Source of the DNA: UMGS75 sp964507405
Lineage (GTDB): Bacteria > Bacillota_I > Bacilli_A > ML615J-28 > CAG-313
Direction: 5' to 3'
Length of the DNA: 19,898 nucleotides
Assembly: GCA_964507405.1 (NCBI GenBank)
Contig: CAZDPJ010000025.1
Span: forward strand, 1-19,898
A model generated the notes under the pieces. It worked only from the letters and a program-made list of their open reading frames with translations. It made no database searches and was not told the DNA's origin. Below are positions 15,668 to 19,898 of this stretch, in pieces (positions within the stretch are counted from its first letter, which is position 1; each line of letters opens with the position of its first letter). The position numbers and the translations under genes were made by a program.

Positions 15668-15703
15668 ATTATATCATATTTTGTAATTTTATTTACAAAA
15701 TAT
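15668..15703 (-). promoter_or_regulatory. Candidate engB promoter overlapped by an 11-bp inverted repeat
   Basis: ATATTTTGTAA (15676-15686) and TTACAAAATAT (15693-15703) are exact reverse complements separated by six bases. On the minus strand TTGTAA (15698-15693) could be a -35 and TATAAT (15673-15668) a -10, with a long spacer of 19. The symmetry covers the -35 and most of the spacer, as expected for an operator, but it could also be a back-up terminator stem behind rnpB. Confidence 0.4.
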
Positions 15704-15713
15704 ACATTTTGAT

Positions 15714-15745
15714 AAAAAAGCCTATTATTGATGATCAATAATAGG
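15714..15745 (-). terminator. Rho-independent terminator of rnpB
   Basis: The arms CCTATTATTGAT (15721-15732) and ATCAATAATAGG (15734-15745) form a perfect stem. On the minus strand it is followed by C and then six T (15719-15714). It follows immediately after the 3' end of the RNase P RNA. Confidence 0.88.
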
Positions 15746-15746
15746 T

Positions 15747-16107
15747 CTAATTTTAATACATTTATAAGCCATATTCTGTCGCAATTTCTTGCTGGTAATC
15801 ATTTATCTCAGTTAAAAACTGTAACAATAGTGAGTTCATTTCCTCCTATCATCATGCCCCTACCAAAATTTGGGTTGCTAGCTTGAGGGGTTTACCCGTT
15901 CCAATTCTTTGTTTCCAAAGTAACTCGTCTCTGTGGCACCTTAGGAACTACACCATGAGATTCAACTTTTAGGTTTCATTCGCCGTCACCATTACTGGTG
16001 CCCTAACTTATTTGTTCGTTAGGCACAAACACTACAAACATCTCAGTTTGTGCTAGTATGGACTTTCCTAACGTATATTAAATACGCTCGATTACCCAAT
16101 GTATTAA
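15747..16107 (-). ncRNA. rnpB: RNase P RNA, type B (Bacillus type)
   Basis: This is the catalytic RNA that matures tRNA 5' ends. On the minus strand the conserved blocks are TAGGAAAGTCC near the 5' end, GGTAAACCCCTC followed by AACCCAAATTTTGGTAGGGG (close to the B. subtilis sequence), and ACAGAATATGGCTTA near the 3' end. Helix P1 is formed by TTAATACATT (16107-16098) and AATGTATTAA (15762-15753), a perfect 10-bp pairing that fixes the ends. The RNA is about 360 bases, somewhat shorter than the roughly 400 of B. subtilis; the central P10-P12 part looks reduced. The 5' end starts at the base after the degV stop codon. The 3' end is set approximately, just before the terminator. Confidence 0.95.
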
Positions 16108-16986
16108 TTATATTTCTTCTTTAAATTCATCAGTTATAATATAACCAAGACTAAGTACGCCACTACCAATGTGAGCACCAACTGTTGGTGTCACAGTAGC
16201 GACTTCTACTCTTAAAACATTATCAAAAGTTTCATTTACTTTTTCAACTAGTTTTTTTGCATCTTCTAAACGATTAGAATGTTGAATAATGTAAATTACT
16301 TTTTTAGCATCTTTAGTTTCTTCTTTAACTACTTCAAACATTCTTTCTAATGCTTTACTATGAGTTCTTACTTTTTCAAATATTTCTATTTTACCATTTA
16401 CATTTTTACCTAATTGTAAAATAGGTTTGATTTTTATAAGACCACCAATAAAACCAGAAACAACATTTAATCTACCATTTTTAACTAAGTATTTTAAATC
16501 ATCAACTAAGAAATAAGTTTTACTGTTATCGCCCATTTTATCGCATTCAGCAAATATTTCTTCAACATTATAACCTTTATTAGCAAGTATTTCAGCATAA
16601 TGTGCTGTATAACCTTCCATAATACAAGCTGTATTACAGTTATATACTTTTAAGTCAACGCCTTCTACATAGTCATCACTTACCATTTGTAAGTTTTCAC
16701 CATAAGCAGAAAGGCCAAATGAAATAGGGAAATGAATAACAGTTGTGCATCCTTCATTACGATATTCCTCTACACATCTAATTATTTCTTTAGGTGTAGG
16801 AGCACTAGTTGAGGGAACAATGTCTGTTGCTTCTAATTTTTTATAAAATTCATCAGCAGTAATATCGACACCATCTATTAATTCGTTCTCTCCAAAATGA
16901 ATAGTAGTTCTAGTTATTTTGATATTATGCTTAAATGGAGCATATTCAAGACCTGAACTACAATCTGCAGTTATTCCAATTTTCAT
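16108..16986 (-). CDS. DegV family lipid (fatty acid)-binding protein
   Basis: The protein has 292 residues and is cytosolic. DegV-family proteins bind a fatty acid; relatives (FakB) present it to a fatty acid kinase for phospholipid synthesis. Family features: the N-terminal ITADCSSGL, the lipid-binding loop PSTSAPTP (58-65), and near the C-terminus VGAHIGSGVLSLGY (compare the family's IGAHTGPG). ATG 16986 lies one base after the pnp stop, with a GGAGG site inside the pnp end, so the genes are coupled. The TAA stop touches the first helix of rnpB. No kinase partner (FakA) is present in the window, so whether it acts as FakB is not shown. Confidence 0.93.
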   Translation of the reverse strand: MKIGITADCSSGLEYAPFKHNIKITRTTIHFGENELIDGVDITADEFYKKLEATDIVPSTSAPTPKEIIRCVEEYRNEGCTTVIHFPISFGLSAYGENLQMVSDDYVEGVDLKVYNCNTACIMEGYTAHYAEILANKGYNVEEIFAECDKMGDNSKTYFLVDDLKYLVKNGRLNVVSGFIGGLIKIKPILQLGKNVNGKIEIFEKVRTHSKALERMFEVVKEETKDAKKVIYIIQHSNRLEDAKKLVEKVNETFDNVLRVEVATVTPTVGAHIGSGVLSLGYIITDEFKEEI

Positions 16987-16987
16987 T

Positions 16988-19210
16988 CTATTCCTCCTTG
17001 GTTACTTTTTTACGAGAAGCTTTTTTAGGCTTTTCTTCTACGCTTTCTTCAACATTTGTTTCTTCTTTAACTTCTTTATTTTCTTCTTCTTTTTGTAATA
17101 AAGCCTTACGAGATAAAACTAATTTACCTTTATCATCAATCTTCAATAGTTTTACAACTATTTCATCACCTTCATGAACGATGTCTTCAACCTTATTAAC
17201 ACGTTTAGTATCAAGTGCTGAAATATGGCATAAACCCTCGCATCCAGGCCATAGTTCACAGAAAGCACCAAAGTCCATTATTTTAACGACTTTAACAGGA
17301 TAAATTTTTCCAACTTCAGGTTCACGAGTAATGTTTTCAATAGTTTCAATGGCTTTATCAATCCATTCTTTTTCCGCATGCATTACAAATACACGACCAT
17401 CTTGTTCAATGTCAATCTTAACATTATTGCATTTGTCAATAATTTCTTGAATTACTTTACCACCACTACCGATAACATCACGAATACGTTCAGGATTAAT
17501 TCTTATCATTCTAACCTTAGGTGCATATTTACTAAGTTCAGGTCTAACTTCACTAATTGTAGTCATCATATGATCTAGAATTTGCATACGACCTTTCTTA
17601 GCTTGAGCTAAAGCTTCTTTTAAGATTTCTTTAGTTATACCTTTACATTTAATATCCATTTGAAGAGCAGTAATACCATTTCTAGTACCAGATACTTTAA
17701 AGTCCATATCTCCATAATGGTCTTCTAAGCCTTGGATATCTGTAAGAATTGTATATTTAGAGCATTCATCATCTTCACTTATTAATCCCATCGCAATACC
17801 CGCAACAGGTGCTTTAATAGGAACACCAGCAGCCATAAGGGCTAATGTACCAGCACAAATTGAAGCTTGCGATGATGAACCATTAGATTCAAGAATTTCA
17901 CTAACAACTCTAATTGTATATGGGAATTCATCTTCAGATGGAATTACTTGTGCAAGTGATCTTTCACCTAAAGCACCATGGCCAATTTCTCTACGTCCAG
18001 GAGAACCATATTTACCAGTTGAACCAACTGAAAATTGAGGGAAGTTATAATGTAACATGAAACGTTTGCTTTCTTCAACACCAAGACCATCAATAATTTG
18101 ATATTCAGTTAGTGAACCAAGAGTTACAGTTGATAAACTTTGAGTTTGACCTCTTGTAAATAAAGCTGAACCATGAGTACGTTCAAAAATATCTACACGA
18201 GATGAAAGTGGTCTAATTTCATCGATTGCTCTTCCATCAGGTCTAATCTTATCATAAGTAATAAGACGTCTAACTTCGGCTGCTAAAATATGTTCAAGAA
18301 TCATATTTACATAAATCATATTCTTTTCAACATCTTCTTTAGAATATTCAGGATTTTCCTTGAATTTAAGTTCAAAAGCAGCTCTTGTTTTTTCGTTAAC
18401 CGCATCGATTGCGGCTTCACGTGCTTTCTTTTCATGAACAGAAATAGCTTCAACTAATTCTTTTTCAGCAAATTCTTTTACTTCTTTTTCTAAATCTTCT
18501 GGTATTTTAAATAAATCAACGACTCTCTTTTCTTTACCACAAGCTTTAATAATTTCTTCTTCAAATTGACATAAACGTTTAATTTCCTCATGTCCAAACA
18601 TTAAAGCATCTAACATGTCTTCTTCACTAACTTGTTTAGAACCAGCTTCAACCATATTAATAGCTTTTGCCGTACCAGCTAACGTTAAGTTAATATCAGA
18701 TTGTTCTAATTCTTGAACAGTTGGGTTAATCACAAATTCACCATTAACACGACCAACTACAACACCTGCGATTGGGCCTTCAAATGGGATATTAGAAATA
18801 CATAATGCAATACTAGAACCAAGCATTGCGGCCATGGCTGAAGAATAATCAGGATTAGCACACATTACCATATTAACTACTTGTACTTCATTTCTAAATC
18901 CATCTGCGAATAAAGGTCTAATTGGTCTATCAATTAAACGAGAAACTAATGTTTCATGTTCAGTAGGACGACCTTCTCTTTTTAAGAAACCGCCTGGAAT
19001 TTTTCCACCCGCATATAATCTTTCTTGATATAATACTGTAAGTGGAAAAAAGTCAGTATCCATAGCTTTATCGCTACCTACCGCAGTACTTAGTACTGCC
19101 GTATCATTATATCTAACTAAGCAAGCTCCATGAGCTTGTTTTGCAAGTTCACCAATTTCAACAACGAACTTACGTCCACGATGGGAATATTCAAATACTT
19201 GTTTTTCCAT
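16988..19210 (-). CDS. pnp: Polyribonucleotide nucleotidyltransferase (PNPase)
   Basis: The protein has 740 residues and forms a trimeric 3'-5' exoribonuclease that degrades RNA by phosphorolysis. Domains in order: first RNase PH domain (about 1-230), helical domain (about 235-315), second RNase PH domain (about 320-545) with the catalytic residues Asp497, Asp503 and Lys505 in EDHYGDMDFK, KH domain (about 555-620; GSGG at 581-584), and S1 domain (about 632-702). An acidic/lysine-rich tail of about 35 residues follows. The start is preceded by AAAGGT. It follows rpsO, the classical arrangement, with a strong hairpin in between. No good promoter of its own is seen in the 97-base gap. Confidence 0.98.
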   Translation of the reverse strand: MEKQVFEYSHRGRKFVVEIGELAKQAHGACLVRYNDTAVLSTAVGSDKAMDTDFFPLTVLYQERLYAGGKIPGGFLKREGRPTEHETLVSRLIDRPIRPLFADGFRNEVQVVNMVMCANPDYSSAMAAMLGSSIALCISNIPFEGPIAGVVVGRVNGEFVINPTVQELEQSDINLTLAGTAKAINMVEAGSKQVSEEDMLDALMFGHEEIKRLCQFEEEIIKACGKEKRVVDLFKIPEDLEKEVKEFAEKELVEAISVHEKKAREAAIDAVNEKTRAAFELKFKENPEYSKEDVEKNMIYVNMILEHILAAEVRRLITYDKIRPDGRAIDEIRPLSSRVDIFERTHGSALFTRGQTQSLSTVTLGSLTEYQIIDGLGVEESKRFMLHYNFPQFSVGSTGKYGSPGRREIGHGALGERSLAQVIPSEDEFPYTIRVVSEILESNGSSSQASICAGTLALMAAGVPIKAPVAGIAMGLISEDDECSKYTILTDIQGLEDHYGDMDFKVSGTRNGITALQMDIKCKGITKEILKEALAQAKKGRMQILDHMMTTISEVRPELSKYAPKVRMIRINPERIRDVIGSGGKVIQEIIDKCNNVKIDIEQDGRVFVMHAEKEWIDKAIETIENITREPEVGKIYPVKVVKIMDFGAFCELWPGCEGLCHISALDTKRVNKVEDIVHEGDEIVVKLLKIDDKGKLVLSRKALLQKEEENKEVKEETNVEESVEEKPKKASRKKVTKEE

Positions 19211-19280
19211 AATTCATACCTTTCTATCTTTATTTTTATATCTTTGCTATAATTAATATAGATTACTGTCGAATTAGTCA

Positions 19281-19304
19281 TAAAGGGCACTAATGTGCCC
19301 TTTA
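19281..19304 (-). other. Strong rpsO-pnp intergenic hairpin
   Basis: TAAAGGGCAC (19281-19290), loop TAAT, GTGCCCTTTA (19295-19304): ten perfect base pairs, three bases after the rpsO stop. No T-run follows on the minus strand, so it is at best a weak terminator. A protective 3' stem or an RNase processing site between rpsO and pnp, as known in E. coli, is more likely (inference). Confidence 0.75.
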
Positions 19305-19307
19305 GTA

Positions 19308-19580
19308 CTATTTTCTTAATCCTAATTTGGCAATTAATTCACGGTAACGTTGAATATCACTATTCTTTAAATAGTTTAATAAATTACGACGATGACCGAT
19401 TTTCTTTAACAAACCACGACGAGAATGGAAATCATGAGTATGAACTTTTAAATGTTCATTTAACTTATTAATTTCAGCAGTTAAAATTGCGATTTGTACT
19501 TCTGGAGAACCTGTATCTCCTTCAGCTCTTGCAAAATTAGCAATAATAGTGGCTTTTTCATCTTTTTTAACACAAGCCAT
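19308..19580 (-). CDS. rpsO: Small ribosomal subunit protein uS15
   Basis: The protein has 90 residues (the family usually has 89) and binds 16S rRNA early in 30S assembly. ATG at 19580 is chosen because the protein then starts MACVKKDEKATIIANFARAE as in the family, and GGAGG lies eight bases upstream. An in-frame upstream ATG at 19652 would add 24 unrelated residues encoded by the leader. The conserved core EGDTGSPEVQIA and HDFHSRRGLLKKIGHRRNLL is intact. It is flanked by ribF upstream and pnp downstream. Confidence 0.98.
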   Translation of the reverse strand: MACVKKDEKATIIANFARAEGDTGSPEVQIAILTAEINKLNEHLKVHTHDFHSRRGLLKKIGHRRNLLNYLKNSDIQRYRELIAKLGLRK

Positions 19581-19664
19581 GTTTCTTTCCTCCTTAATAA
19601 TTAAGATACCTAATTCCATGAAATACGCCGGAAAAATCGTAAATCTTAGCACTAGGCCATACTA

Positions 19665-19693
19665 ATTATACTACATTTTACATTTTTTTGCAA
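19665..19693 (-). promoter_or_regulatory. Sigma-A promoter of rpsO
   Basis: On the minus strand TTGCAA (19693-19688), 17 bases, TATAAT (19670-19665). Initiation near 19658 gives a leader of about 78 bases before rpsO. An inverted repeat (TTACATTT 19678-19685, AAATGTAA 19692-19699) overlaps the -35 and could be an operator or chance AT symmetry. The leader may carry the S15 autoregulatory fold known in other bacteria, but I could not establish such a fold by eye. Confidence 0.8.
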
Positions 19694-19718
19694 ATGTAAT
19701 GGCATAAAAGATTATAAT

Positions 19719-19756
19719 AAAAAAGATTAAGACATGCTTTTTACCTTATCTTAATC
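19719..19756 (-). terminator. Rho-independent terminator at the end of ribF
   Basis: On the minus strand GATTAAGA (19756-19749), a 16-base loop, TCTTAATC (19732-19725), then six T (19724-19719). The ribF stop codon TAA lies inside the left arm, so the stem overlaps the end of the coding sequence. Confidence 0.7.
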
Positions 19757-19898
19757 AATTTTAACCTTATTTCTAATTTTAATTTTATCTATTTCAATTT
19801 GTTTTAAAAAGTCATCTTTACTTTCAAACTTAATTTCTTCTCTAATATAGGAAATAAAATAAACATCAAGCATTTCACCATATATTTCATCATTAAAA
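19751..19898 (-). CDS. ribF: C-terminal end of riboflavin kinase/FAD synthetase (N-terminus beyond window)
   Basis: Only the last 48 codons are present; the gene enters from the right edge. The end reads FNDEIYGEMLDVYFISYIRE then EIKFESKDDFLKQIEID, matching the family pattern F..D.YG..i.v.fl.yiR.E.kF.s.eeL..qi.kD at the end of the riboflavin kinase domain of RibF. The full enzyme makes FMN and FAD from riboflavin. The position directly before rpsO-pnp is the common Firmicutes order and supports the call. Confidence 0.85.
   Translation of the reverse strand, partial: FNDEIYGEMLDVYFISYIREEIKFESKDDFLKQIEIDKIKIRNKVKID

Noticed and set aside
19581..19652. N-terminal extension of rpsO from ATG 19652
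   Set aside because: The added 24 residues do not match the S15 family, and the ribosome binding site is placed for ATG 19580.
1..19898. UGA read as tryptophan (Mycoplasma code)
   Set aside because: All recognised proteins are complete with TGG for tryptophan and contain no in-frame TGA; only the uncertain small ORF would need it.
1..19898. Insertion sequence, prophage or integrase
   Set aside because: No transposase, integrase, terminal inverted repeats or att-like duplications were found. The phage-fibre-like repeat occurs alone in a lipoprotein.

Overview
This AT-rich window comes from a low-GC Gram-positive bacterium, most likely an uncultured member of the Bacilli/Tenericutes-like lineages (RF39, Izemoplasma, Erysipelotrichia relatives). 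The lineage is an inference. It rests on base composition, the ribF-rpsO-pnp gene order typical of Firmicutes, a type B (Bacillus-type) RNase P RNA, and SipW-type protein export. Every supported gene reads on the minus strand, so the window is best read from its right end to its left end. Tryptophan is encoded by TGG, and all 17 genes whose stop lies in the window end in TAA or TAG.

Right part (about 14447-19898), housekeeping: the end of ribF and its terminator; a good sigma-A promoter and rpsO; a strong hairpin and pnp; a degV-family lipid-binding gene; rnpB, starting directly after the degV stop and followed by its own terminator; engB; and a short GxGD prepilin peptidase with no visible pilin genes.

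Middle (13179-14406): a lipoprotein gene with an InlB-type repeat has its own near-consensus promoter and its own terminator. It is followed by a 465-base spacer crowded with perfect inverted repeats. The spacer also holds a small ORF with a ribosome binding site and one in-frame TGA. It looks like the control region of the long operon that follows.

Left part (1-13178), the most interesting region: an apparent single operon of ten closely spaced or overlapping genes. In order of transcription it encodes two paralogous TasA/camelysin-like secreted proteins with SipW-type signal peptides; a long SipW-type signal peptidase with a Ser/His centre; a membrane-anchored McrB-like AAA+ ATPase; a McrC/DUF2357-like partner ending in a zinc ribbon and without a visible nuclease motif; an ABC transporter ATPase and its multi-pass permease; an 829-residue surface protein with a probable beta-helix; a lipoprotein with 27-29-residue GKSAY-type repeats and an InlB-type repeat; a third SipW-type substrate; and the start of a membrane-anchored Ig/MBG-like protein that runs off the left edge.

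The working hypothesis is a surface fibre or matrix system. SipW would mature the TasA-like subunits, the ABC transporter and the membrane-bound McrBC-like pair would act in export, assembly or remodelling, and the lipoproteins and beta-helix protein would form the cell-surface part. Using McrBC-like proteins at the membrane in such an operon, rather than in restriction, is the point that may be undescribed.
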